Shown piece by piece: positions 53,714-62,030 of a DNA stretch of 64,000 nt. A program made the position numbers and the translations under genes. Below the pieces are notes generated by a model. The model was not told the DNA's origin. It saw nothing but the letters and a program-made list of their open reading frames with translations, and ran no database searches. Every line of letters begins with the position of its first letter. The first letter of the stretch is position 1. The stretch is from the NCBI RefSeq assembly GCF_004343725.1, contig NZ_PTQW01000022.1, positions 35,744 to 99,743 on the forward strand, in the 5' to 3' direction. Source of the DNA: Treponema sp. J25 (lineage in GTDB: Bacteria; Spirochaetota; Spirochaetia; Treponematales; Breznakiellaceae).

Positions 53714-55168
53714 ATGATGCCTAACATCCCGGATATTCTGGAAGAACGGCGGAGCCAGGTGGTGTACAGCACCGACGATGCTAGCCAGGGCATGGCCATC
53801 CCCACCTGTGATAAACCAAGTGTGGCAGGAAGTGTCAGTCAACGGGCCTGTGTGTTCTGTGGAAGCCGGGTGGTCCTGTATCCTATTGCCGATGCCATCC
53901 ACATTGTTCACGGACCTATAGGCTGCGCCGGTTTTACGTGGGATATCCGGGGTGCCCTTTCTTCTGGGCCTGAGTTACATCGAAAGAGTTTTTCTACCAA
54001 CCTGGAAGAACTGGACATTATTTTCGGCGCAGAAAAGAAATTACATACCCTTGCGACCCGATTGATTAGTACCTATAAGCCCCAGGCAGTTTTTATCTAC
54101 GCTACCTGTATCATCGGGCTTATTGGGGATGATGTTGATCGGGTGTGTCGAATCTTAGAGAAAGAACACGGTATTCCGGTAATTCCCGTTCATTCGGAGG
54201 GTTTTAAGGGGGTTAAAAAGGATGGCTATCGGGCTGCCTGTATGGCCCTCTTGAGTCTCATGGAGCGTTCCTGGGGCTCCGTACAGAAAGAACGGGATGG
54301 TGCTTCATCCGAAGAAAAAGATGACCCTTCTTGTAATTCTTCAGAGGCCCTTTCGCCTTCCCCATCGTCCCGGCAAGAACCTTCCATAAATCTCTTAGGG
54401 GAATTCAACCTTGCAGGAGAAGGGTGGCTCATCAAATCCTATTATGAACGGCTGGGGATCCGGGTGGTATCGATGCTGACCGGCGATGGCCGGGTAGCCG
54501 ATATCCGTCGGGCCCCTGAGGCGGCCCTTAATCTTGTGCAATGCTCTGGTTCGATGGTCTACCTTGCAAAAAAAATGGAAGAACAATGGGGTATCCCCTG
54601 GCAGCAGGTTTCCTTTTTTGGGGTAGATGAAATGGCTCGAGCCATCTATGGGGTGGCCGAATTTTTTCGAGAATCCCATCCAGAACTCCTAGATTCTGCC
54701 CGTGCATTGGTCCGGGAGGAACTTTCATCGCTTCTTCCCCGTCTGGAAAAAATAAAGCCCGCCCTGGAAGGGAAAAAAGTAGCCATTTACGTTGGTGGGG
54801 GCTTTAAGGCATGGTCCCTTGTTCGTATCCTTCGGGATTTTGGGATGCGGACCGTGGTGGCAGGTTCCCAGACGGGCAGTAAAGAGGACTACGAGGAACT
54901 GCGGCGGATCTGTGAAAAGGACACGGTCCTGGTAGATGATTCGAATCCCCTGGAGCTTGGCCGTTTCATCAAAGAAAAACAGGTAGATCTCTTGATTGGG
55001 GGAGTAAAAGAACGACCCGTGGCCTACAAAATGGGGATTGGTTTCTGTGATCATAACCACGAACGGAAAATACCCCTGGCAGGCTTTATAGGAGTGTATA
55101 ACTTTGCCTTCGAACTGTATCAGAGTATTACCAGCCCCGTGTGGGACTGGGTTCGTAGGGAACTATAG
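53714..55168 (+). CDS. nifE: FeMo-cofactor scaffold protein NifE
   Basis: NifE of 484 residues, half of the NifEN scaffold that matures the NifB cofactor into FeMo-co. It is a NifD homologue with Cys46 (QRACVFCG), Cys71 (HGPIGC) and a third Cys near 138 (ATCIIGLIGDD) as the bridging [4Fe-4S] ligands. A polar, low-complexity insertion (about residues 195-225, e.g. GASSEEKDDPSCNSSEALSP) lies before the LLGEFN strand. Two ATG codons (53714 and 53717) could start it. Confidence 0.94.
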   Translation: MMPNIPDILEERRSQVVYSTDDASQGMAIPTCDKPSVAGSVSQRACVFCGSRVVLYPIADAIHIVHGPIGCAGFTWDIRGALSSGPELHRKSFSTNLEELDIIFGAEKKLHTLATRLISTYKPQAVFIYATCIIGLIGDDVDRVCRILEKEHGIPVIPVHSEGFKGVKKDGYRAACMALLSLMERSWGSVQKERDGASSEEKDDPSCNSSEALSPSPSSRQEPSINLLGEFNLAGEGWLIKSYYERLGIRVVSMLTGDGRVADIRRAPEAALNLVQCSGSMVYLAKKMEEQWGIPWQQVSFFGVDEMARAIYGVAEFFRESHPELLDSARALVREELSSLLPRLEKIKPALEGKKVAIYVGGGFKAWSLVRILRDFGMRTVVAGSQTGSKEDYEELRRICEKDTVLVDDSNPLELGRFIKEKQVDLLIGGVKERPVAYKMGIGFCDHNHERKIPLAGFIGVYNFAFELYQSITSPVWDWVRREL

Positions 55169-55240
55169 GAACCGAGCGAACCATCCTGGAGTAGCAGGAA
55201 TAGAAAGGGGGCTCGAAAAATACGAAGGGGAATCAAGAAA

Positions 55241-56785
55241 ATGGGTAACCACACATACAAGGGTGTTTTGAATTTTGAATTTAAGAAACCAACGGGTGCT
55301 TCTCCCGGCTTCTCTCTAAAGGAAGAGGAAGTCCCCGAAAAGAGCTCTGGAGGAGTAGAAAATCCCTGTCATCTCTGTGCTCCTCTTGGGGCGGTGGTGT
55401 TTTTTGCGGGGTTTGAAGGGGGTATTACGATTCTCCATGGTTCTCAGGGCTGTTCTACCTATGTGCGCCGATACCTTATTTCTCATTTTAGAGAACCGGT
55501 AGATGTGGCGAGTTCCAATTTTATAGAAGCTTCCACCATATTTGGGGGCAAAGACAATGTACAGAGAGCGATTGGAAACGTGATCCGTCAGTATACCCCT
55601 AAGGTAATTGGGATTGCGACCACCTGTCTTGTGGAAACCATGGGGGAGGATATCTATGGGATCGTAAAAGAAATGGAAGCCCGGTATCCCGAGGTATTAC
55701 TTATTCCTGTCTCGACCCCCGGCTTTCTGTATAACCACCGGGAAGGGTTTCAGCTTGCCCAGAGCGCCCTGCTTCGGGTGCTCGCTACCAGGGGGAACAC
55801 CGATATTGGGCCCCATCATAAAACCGATACGGATGCCGCTGGGATTCCCTTCGGTAATAATGTAGATCCTCTGCGGGAACCCCTTAAGGGTGCTAAGGTC
55901 CCCTCGGTACTTTTGTTCCCTAACTTTGCATCTCCCGCGGATCTCCGGTGGTACAAGAGGGTAGGAGAGCTCTTCAATATATCATTAAAAGTGGTAGGTG
56001 ATTACAGCCAGACCCTCGACAGTGGTCCCTGGCTTATCTATAGGGGGCTTGCGTCAGGGGGGACCGCCCAGGAAACGATAGCCACGTTGTTTCGTGCCGA
56101 TGCGGTCATCGGCATAGGGAGTCTTCCCCTCAAAGAGCCGAGCCCAGCTGAGATCCTCCAGCGGTACACCCATATCCCTGCGGTAAATCTGCCGGTGCCG
56201 ATAGGGCTTGGCTATACGGATCTCTTTATGAAACATCTTTCGAGTCTCTCGGGCCACCCCATCCCTTCTGTTGTTCGGGAAGAACGGGCCCGTCTCCAGG
56301 ATGCCTATGTGGACGCCCACAAATACGTGGCCACCCTTCCCTGTGCGGTAGTCGGAGATGAAGACCTGGTGCTTTCGCTCGCATCCTTCTTGCTCGAAAT
56401 TGGGGCTCGGCCAGTGTTCTGCGCGTCGGGAGGGAAAACTGGCTACCTTCGGGATGGAATGCTGCGTTTGCAAGCCCAGTGGGGAGATCGGTGGCCCCGG
56501 AACTTTGAACCGGTGATTCTTTCGGGCACGGATTTCCAGCATGTGGAAGAACTAATAAAACGCCTCGGGGTTCGCCTTATCCTAGGATCCAGCAAGGCCT
56601 ATACCACGGCCCGAACGCTGGGAATTCCCCTTGTTCGCTGTGGATTCCCTATTCACGACCGATTTGGAGCTTCCCAGATACTCCATGTGGGGTATGAAGG
56701 AACGTACAACCTGCTACGGTTAGTGGTAAATGCCCTCATCGAGCAGGAACAGGAAACCAACCCCGTAGGATACACCTACTATTGA
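55241..56785 (+). CDS. nifN: FeMo-cofactor scaffold protein NifN
   Basis: NifN of 514 residues, the partner of NifE and homologue of NifK. Cys43 (VENPCHLCAPLG) and Cys71 (HGSQGC) are the conserved cluster ligands, followed by TTCLVETMGED. The first 35 residues are variable. It is 72 bases after nifE, with AGGGGA upstream, and precedes the nifB gene by 12 bases. Length is above the usual 430-460. Confidence 0.93.
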   Translation: MGNHTYKGVLNFEFKKPTGASPGFSLKEEEVPEKSSGGVENPCHLCAPLGAVVFFAGFEGGITILHGSQGCSTYVRRYLISHFREPVDVASSNFIEASTIFGGKDNVQRAIGNVIRQYTPKVIGIATTCLVETMGEDIYGIVKEMEARYPEVLLIPVSTPGFLYNHREGFQLAQSALLRVLATRGNTDIGPHHKTDTDAAGIPFGNNVDPLREPLKGAKVPSVLLFPNFASPADLRWYKRVGELFNISLKVVGDYSQTLDSGPWLIYRGLASGGTAQETIATLFRADAVIGIGSLPLKEPSPAEILQRYTHIPAVNLPVPIGLGYTDLFMKHLSSLSGHPIPSVVREERARLQDAYVDAHKYVATLPCAVVGDEDLVLSLASFLLEIGARPVFCASGGKTGYLRDGMLRLQAQWGDRWPRNFEPVILSGTDFQHVEELIKRLGVRLILGSSKAYTTARTLGIPLVRCGFPIHDRFGASQILHVGYEGTYNLLRLVVNALIEQEQETNPVGYTYY

Positions 56786-56797
56786 GGAGGCATACGT

Positions 56798-58132
56798 ATG
56801 CATTGGGAACGGCATCCCTGTTTTAATGAGTCCTCCCGTCATCGTTATGGACGGGTCCATCTCCCCGTGGCACCTCGATGCAATATCCAGTGTAATTATT
56901 GTAACAGAGATTTTGACTGTGCCCACGAAAGCAGACCGGGGGTCTGTAGCAAAATAATGGAACCCGCAGAGGCTCCCGAATATGTAGAAGCTTTGCTGGC
57001 CCGATTCCCACAGCTCGCGGTGGTGGGGATCGCCGGCCCCGGGGACCCCTTTGCCAATCCGGAAGAGACCCTTAAAACCCTCAGTCTCATTCATGGAGCA
57101 TTCCCAGACCTGCTCCTTTGCGTAGCTACCAATGGGTTAAACCTTGCCCCTTATGTGGGGGAACTGGTGAATTTAGGGGTTTCTCATGTGACGATTACCA
57201 TAAATACGATAAACCCTTCCGTGGGGCAACGTTTGTATGCCTGGGTTCGTAAGGGTAAACAGACCCTCAATGGTTACGAGGCTGCGGCCTATCTACTCCA
57301 GGAGCAGCTTTCCAGTATTCCCTTGCTGAAAAGGGCGAACATCCTGGTAAAGGTGAATACGGTACTCGTGCCGGGTATAAACGAACATGAGGTGGGTATC
57401 CTGGCCCAGCATCTTGCTTCTCTCGGGGTGGATATCATGAATATTCTTCCCCTGTATCCTGTTAAGGGAACCCCTTTTGCCCGTTTAGAACCACCCTCTT
57501 CAGAGATGGTGCAAAAGGCTCGAGAGCGAGCGGGGACCTATCTTCCCCAGATGTATCATTGTACCCGTTGTCGCGCCGATGCGGCGGGTTTCCTTGACCA
57601 GGACCTTAATGTTTTCCAGGAAAAGAAAAAGGAGCGGGGAGAAAAAGCTTCTGGTAAGACCTTTTCTCCGGGAGTTCGCCAGAAAGACAATCCTGTCGTC
57701 CTACAGGAGAAAAATATCGCCGGTGCTCCACAGACAGGGGACGCTCGTTACCGCATAGCCGTTGCCACCTATGAGGGACTCCTGGTGAATCAACACCTGG
57801 GGGAAGCCAACAGGGTCCAGGTGTACCGATTAGAATCGGAGGGGTGGGTACAGGAAGATGAGCGGTGCCTTCCTCCGCGAGGGGGGGGTGATGCGCGGTG
57901 GTCCGGGGTGGCTGAAATCCTCGGGGATTGTGATGAACTGTGGGTTGCAGGAATAGGAGAGAATCCCCGCCGCATTCTGGAAAAAACGGGGCTCGTTGTT
58001 CGAATACTAGAGGGTTTTATTCACCAGGTTTTAGAAAAATATCGGCCAGGGGAATCCCTGGAATATTATGAGGTTCATCGCCCTCATCGCTGCGGCGAAT
58101 TCTGTGGGGGGAGTGGTACCGGCTGTGGATGA
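56798..58132 (+). CDS. nifB: NifB radical-SAM cofactor synthase fused to a NifX/NafY domain
   Basis: A 444-residue protein that makes the 8Fe-9S-C precursor NifB-co. The radical-SAM motif CNIQCNYC (Cys28, 32, 35) and the AGPGDPFANP motif are present. Residues about 275-310 are a polar linker. The C-terminal NifX/NafY-like domain (YRIAVATYEGLLVNQHLGEA) may carry the cofactor product. The tail is cysteine-rich (CGEFCGGSGTGCG). It lies between nifN and a ferredoxin gene. Confidence 0.95.
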   Translation: MHWERHPCFNESSRHRYGRVHLPVAPRCNIQCNYCNRDFDCAHESRPGVCSKIMEPAEAPEYVEALLARFPQLAVVGIAGPGDPFANPEETLKTLSLIHGAFPDLLLCVATNGLNLAPYVGELVNLGVSHVTITINTINPSVGQRLYAWVRKGKQTLNGYEAAAYLLQEQLSSIPLLKRANILVKVNTVLVPGINEHEVGILAQHLASLGVDIMNILPLYPVKGTPFARLEPPSSEMVQKARERAGTYLPQMYHCTRCRADAAGFLDQDLNVFQEKKKERGEKASGKTFSPGVRQKDNPVVLQEKNIAGAPQTGDARYRIAVATYEGLLVNQHLGEANRVQVYRLESEGWVQEDERCLPPRGGGDARWSGVAEILGDCDELWVAGIGENPRRILEKTGLVVRILEGFIHQVLEKYRPGESLEYYEVHRPHRCGEFCGGSGTGCG

Positions 58133-58148
58133 GGAGGAGGGTGTTGAT

Positions 58149-58451
58149 ATGAAGGGACCAAAGATTCATGTGTTGGTATGCGCAGGATTTCGTGTCGGTT
58201 CTCCCGTGCAGGGCATGTGTGCAAAACGAGGGCCGGTGAACCTCGTGGAGTATTTGACCAATGAACTCTCTGACCGTGGTTTGGGGGAAGCGATGGTAAC
58301 TCCGGTAGGCTGCCTGGGCTATTGTGCAGAAGGACCGGTGGTGGCCGTCTATCCTATGAATCGCTGGTATGGAGCAGTTAAAAGCGAAGAGGATATAGAT
58401 ACGCTCCTCGATGATGTAGAATCGGCGCTGGTCGCATTGCCGAAAGAGTAA
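58149..58451 (+). CDS. Nif-associated thioredoxin-fold [2Fe-2S] ferredoxin
   Basis: A 100-residue protein. Cys11, Cys24, Cys55 and Cys59 (C-x12-C and C-x3-C) are the ligands of the thioredoxin-like [2Fe-2S] family. Proteins of this family occur in nif clusters (FeSII/Shethna-like or FdxD). It may feed or protect nitrogenase. I chose the ATG at 58149 (MKGPKIHVLV) with GGAGGAGGG upstream, rather than an upstream start within nifB. It is 10 bases before modA. Confidence 0.86.
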   Translation: MKGPKIHVLVCAGFRVGSPVQGMCAKRGPVNLVEYLTNELSDRGLGEAMVTPVGCLGYCAEGPVVAVYPMNRWYGAVKSEEDIDTLLDDVESALVALPKE

Positions 58452-58461
58452 AGGGGTACCT

Positions 58462-59400
58462 ATGATGAGGGCTTTTCGTTATTTCGCCAGAGGTAGACGA
58501 TACGGCAATAGTGCAATAGGTTCGTGGTTTGTGAGGCTTCTCGTCGGGATACTGGTGGTTACCGGTTGTAGGGGGCAGGCGGGGAATACCTCAAAAAAAT
58601 TACAGTCTGAATTAGTCCTGGCCGCTGCCCCGGTATTGCAGGGGGTCTTGGAGAAGTTAATTGCCGAATATACGGCCCAACACCCTACTGTCAATGTACA
58701 GGTTCGCTATGGGCCTTCGGGGGTTCTGGTTAATCAGATAAAAGAGGGGGCACCCTGCGATGTCTTTATGGCCGCTGATATGGATTCCTGTACAGCCTTA
58801 ATTAACGAAGGGATTGCAAAAGGTCCTGTGGTGGTATATGGACAGGGTCGTCTCTGTCTGGCAGGGAAAGGGCTTATGCCCCTGGCGTCTTATCTGGTTC
58901 CCTATATGGAAAAAACTAGCGAGGCGGATAAACAATTAGCATCGATGTTTGAAAGGGTTTTAGAATTCCCCGAGATAAAAAGCCTTTCTATCGCCAATCC
59001 AGAGGTTTCGCCGTATGGAAAGCTTTCTGTGGCGGTGATGCGCCAAACGGGAATGGACTTTACCGGTGATACCCTGCGAAGTTCCTCGGGTAGAAGCATA
59101 AAACTGGTTACTGCCGCTTCTATCAGCCAGGTTCGGCAGTATGTTCTGGAAGGAATAGTAGATGCGGGCTTCGTTAGCTATAGCATGATAAAGACTTCCT
59201 CGGGATTTTCTAATCCTTCGGCCCAATCCTCTGTATCGGAGGGTATTCCCTGGATTATGGTTCCCCCTGGGCTTGCACCGCCGGTTAATCAGGGCCTGGT
59301 GCTTCTTTCTAACAAAGAGGCGGCCCTTCGATGGAAGGAGTTTCTCGCTTCTTCTCGGGCCCGGGAGATTCTAGAGGAAGGAGGGTATATCGTACCATGA
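58462..59400 (+). CDS. modA: Molybdate ABC transporter substrate-binding lipoprotein
   Basis: ModA of 312 residues. The signal peptide ends in the lipobox VTGC (Cys36), so it is a lipoprotein. Motifs LAAAPVLQGVLEKLIAEY, YGPSGVLVNQIKEGAPCDVF and VSPYGKLSVAVM are those of molybdate/tungstate-binding proteins. It feeds molybdenum to FeMo-co synthesis. Two ATG codons at the start (MM); its stop overlaps the modB start (ATGA). Confidence 0.93.
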   Translation: MMRAFRYFARGRRYGNSAIGSWFVRLLVGILVVTGCRGQAGNTSKKLQSELVLAAAPVLQGVLEKLIAEYTAQHPTVNVQVRYGPSGVLVNQIKEGAPCDVFMAADMDSCTALINEGIAKGPVVVYGQGRLCLAGKGLMPLASYLVPYMEKTSEADKQLASMFERVLEFPEIKSLSIANPEVSPYGKLSVAVMRQTGMDFTGDTLRSSSGRSIKLVTAASISQVRQYVLEGIVDAGFVSYSMIKTSSGFSNPSAQSSVSEGIPWIMVPPGLAPPVNQGLVLLSNKEAALRWKEFLASSRAREILEEGGYIVP

Positions 59401-60053
59401 AATTCGATTTTGTTCCCCTCTGGGTTAGTTTGCGCCTGGGCTTATTGGTAACGATTCTTGCCTTTCTTACCATGACGCCCCTGGCGTGGTATACGGTCCG
59501 CAAGGATACCCCCCTTCGTCGGTTCCTTGAATCTTTGTTGGTTATCCCCCTGAGCTTACCCCCCACGGTTCTCGGTTTTTATATCCTTTTATGCTGGTCT
59601 CCTCGTTTTTTCCCGGGGAAAGCCCTTGGAGCTATGGGTTTCTCGTTACCGTTCACCTTTCTGGGACTTGTCGTAGCCTGTACCATTGCCCATGGTCCCC
59701 ATATGTATCAATCCTTGCGAACCAGTTTTGCCAGGATAGAAGGGGACCTGTGGAATGCCAGCCTTTTGCTGGGGAAAGGTCCGGTGGAAACGTTTTTTCG
59801 GATTGTACTTCCCCTTTCTCGTCGGGGGATAATCTCTGGCGTTTTAACCACCTTTCTGCATACCCTGGGAGATTTTGGTCTTGTGTTAATGATTGGGGGA
59901 AGTATCCCCGCAGAAACGAGAACCATTTCTATCGCTCTGTATGAGCAAGTTGAAAAGATGAATTATGCGGTGGCCCACCGGTACGCAGCCGTTTTAATTG
60001 GTATTAGTTTCCTGGGAGTGTATGTGCTTAGTAAACTTCAGAAGGAGTCGTGA
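59397..60053 (+). CDS. modB: Molybdate ABC transporter permease
   Basis: ModB of 218 residues with five to six hydrophobic helices. The coupling loop DLWNASLLLGKGPVETFFRI is typical, and VIPLSLPPTVLGFYIL is conserved in ModB. The ATG at 59397 overlaps the modA stop by four bases, and a longer frame from 59331 is inside modA. The modC gene starts one base after its stop. Confidence 0.93.
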   Translation: MKFDFVPLWVSLRLGLLVTILAFLTMTPLAWYTVRKDTPLRRFLESLLVIPLSLPPTVLGFYILLCWSPRFFPGKALGAMGFSLPFTFLGLVVACTIAHGPHMYQSLRTSFARIEGDLWNASLLLGKGPVETFFRIVLPLSRRGIISGVLTTFLHTLGDFGLVLMIGGSIPAETRTISIALYEQVEKMNYAVAHRYAAVLIGISFLGVYVLSKLQKES

Positions 60054-60054
60054 C

Positions 60055-60819
60055 ATGGGGCTTACAGTACATCTTACGAAAACATTAAAAACGACATCAG
60101 AAACAATTCCCCTGGCGTTTGCCCTTACCCTGGGTGGAGGAGAACGGAAGGGGATTATGGGGGCCTCTGGTTCAGGGAAGACAACCCTGCTCCGCATGAT
60201 AGCGGGCCTTATACGGCCTGACAGCGGCATAATTCGCTGGAACCAACAGATATGGTATGACGAGAATCATTGGGTGGTTCCTAATAAGCGTAAGGTAGGG
60301 CTCATGTTTCAGCATCACGCCCTATTTCCCCACCTTACCGTGGAAGAAAATATCCGCTATGGCGCGATGAAGGGGTGCGATGTTCAGGAACTACTCCATA
60401 TGGGAGAACTGGAAAAACGACGAAATCACTATCCGTTTCAGCTCTCTGGTGGGGAACGCCAGCGGGTAGCCCTCTTAAGAACCTTAGCCTATAAACCTGA
60501 AATTCTTCTTCTGGATGAACCCTTTAATGCGCTCGACAGGGGCACTAAAACTCGACTTTTATCCTGGGTCCAGGAAATTTTTGAGTATTGGAAGGTGACC
60601 CTCCTTATGGTGTCTCATGAGAATAGCGAATTAGATTCCCTGTGTACTGAAATTTGTTCTGTGGAGGACCTCAGGGCTCTCCATAAGAAATGGGAGAAAA
60701 TGTCCGAAGGAAGAAACCCCAAAACTTATGGTGCGATTAATACTGGAGGTGTTTCTCCCTTGGCAGGTACCTATGTGTGGGAACTTCCTTCAGAAAAACC
60801 GGAGCGCTTATATGTGTGA
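60055..60819 (+). CDS. modC: Molybdate ABC transporter ATPase, short form
   Basis: ModC of 254 residues. Walker A GASGSGKTT is at 36-44, the signature LSGGERQRVALLRTL and Walker B LLLDEPFNALD follow. It lacks the C-terminal mop/TOBE domain usual in ModC (about 350 residues), so it is probably not inhibited by bound molybdate. Start taken at ATG 60055 with GAAGGAG upstream. The nifV gene is 29 bases away. Confidence 0.91.
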   Translation: MGLTVHLTKTLKTTSETIPLAFALTLGGGERKGIMGASGSGKTTLLRMIAGLIRPDSGIIRWNQQIWYDENHWVVPNKRKVGLMFQHHALFPHLTVEENIRYGAMKGCDVQELLHMGELEKRRNHYPFQLSGGERQRVALLRTLAYKPEILLLDEPFNALDRGTKTRLLSWVQEIFEYWKVTLLMVSHENSELDSLCTEICSVEDLRALHKKWEKMSEGRNPKTYGAINTGGVSPLAGTYVWELPSEKPERLYV

Positions 60820-60848
60820 ATGCCTTTCCCACAGGGGTTCTCTGGTAA

Positions 60849-62030
60849 ATGGTAACTAGGATGATACACGAATTTTCAGGAACGACGGAGTTTTCTGGCA
60901 ATACCTTAAAAAAGGTTACCCTCCTTGATACGACGCTGCGGGATGGAGCCCAAAGCCCGGGGATATGGTTTAGTCCAAAAGAGCAAAGCCACATTCTTCG
61001 GGCCCTTTTGCGTGTGGGAATCTCTGAAGTGGAAGGGGGTATACCCGCTGCAAGCCCTTACCACCAGAGGGAATTCCAGAGGCTGGTCGAACAATTTCCA
61101 GATATGAAGATCATTGCCTGGAATCGGCTCCGGAAGGATGATGCGGAAGCAAGCCTTCGCACCGGTTGTCGGTATGTTCATCTTTCTGCCCCAACCTCAG
61201 ACCTTATGAGAGAGGCAAAGTTGGGCTGGTCCCGGGAGCAGTTGCTGCAAAAAACCTACGACTTGCTTCAGTGGTGTGGTGATAAGAATGTGACCGTGTA
61301 TCTTGGGGCCGAAGATGCCTCGCGGACGGAAGAGTCTTTTTTGATAGATTATTTTTGCCAGGTCGCCGAATGGGGGGCTCGGCGGGTTCGGTATGCCGAT
61401 ACGGTCGGTTGTGAACACCCCCTTTCGGTCTGGCAACGGTTGGGCCGTCTTTGTTTGCAGGTTCCTATTCCGGTGGAGTATCATGGTCATAACGATCTTG
61501 GCCTTGCAACAGCTAATACTCTTGCGGCGGTATCAGCGGGTTGTGGGGCTGTTTCAGTCACGGTGAACGGTTTGGGCGAACGGGCAGGTAACGCCCCCCT
61601 TGCAGAGGTAGCGGTGGCGCTCAAACTTTGTTGCGGGGTAGAGATAGGAATCGATATGTCTCGATTGCCTTTTTTGTCCCGTCTTGTGGCTCGTCTGAGC
61701 CATCGCCCTATTCCACCGGATCGACCGTTGGTAGGTTCCCTCGTTTTTACCCACGAATCGGGAATTCATATAGATGGCCTTTTAAAAGACCCCCGTCTCT
61801 ATACCTTTGTGTCTCCTCATATGGTAGGAAGAAAACATCGTTTTGTAGCCGGAAGGAATTCGGGTATTGCGGCTCTTCGAACTCTTACGCAACAGAAGGG
61901 ATACTCTTTTTCTGATGCGGAGCTAGAAAAAATTCTTGATTTGTTAAAGAATCCTTCTGTGTTTCCCCACTTGCGGGGATGTCCTAACCGGTTTCAGGAG
62001 ATACTTCACCATGTCCAATCCCGTACCTAA
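60849..62030 (+). CDS. nifV: Homocitrate synthase
   Basis: NifV of 393 residues, an aldolase-type acyltransferase which joins acetyl-CoA and 2-oxoglutarate to homocitrate, the organic acid of FeMo-co. The N-terminus KKVTLLDTTLRDGAQSPG is the family signature, with the metal-binding HGHNDLGLATANTLAAV motif and GLGERAGNAPLAEV following. It could be misread as isopropylmalate synthase, but the nif location and absence of the leucine regulatory domain point to NifV. The ATG at 60849 or 60861 may be used. It overlaps nifA by 20 bases. Confidence 0.93.
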   Translation: MVTRMIHEFSGTTEFSGNTLKKVTLLDTTLRDGAQSPGIWFSPKEQSHILRALLRVGISEVEGGIPAASPYHQREFQRLVEQFPDMKIIAWNRLRKDDAEASLRTGCRYVHLSAPTSDLMREAKLGWSREQLLQKTYDLLQWCGDKNVTVYLGAEDASRTEESFLIDYFCQVAEWGARRVRYADTVGCEHPLSVWQRLGRLCLQVPIPVEYHGHNDLGLATANTLAAVSAGCGAVSVTVNGLGERAGNAPLAEVAVALKLCCGVEIGIDMSRLPFLSRLVARLSHRPIPPDRPLVGSLVFTHESGIHIDGLLKDPRLYTFVSPHMVGRKHRFVAGRNSGIAALRTLTQQKGYSFSDAELEKILDLLKNPSVFPHLRGCPNRFQEILHHVQSRT

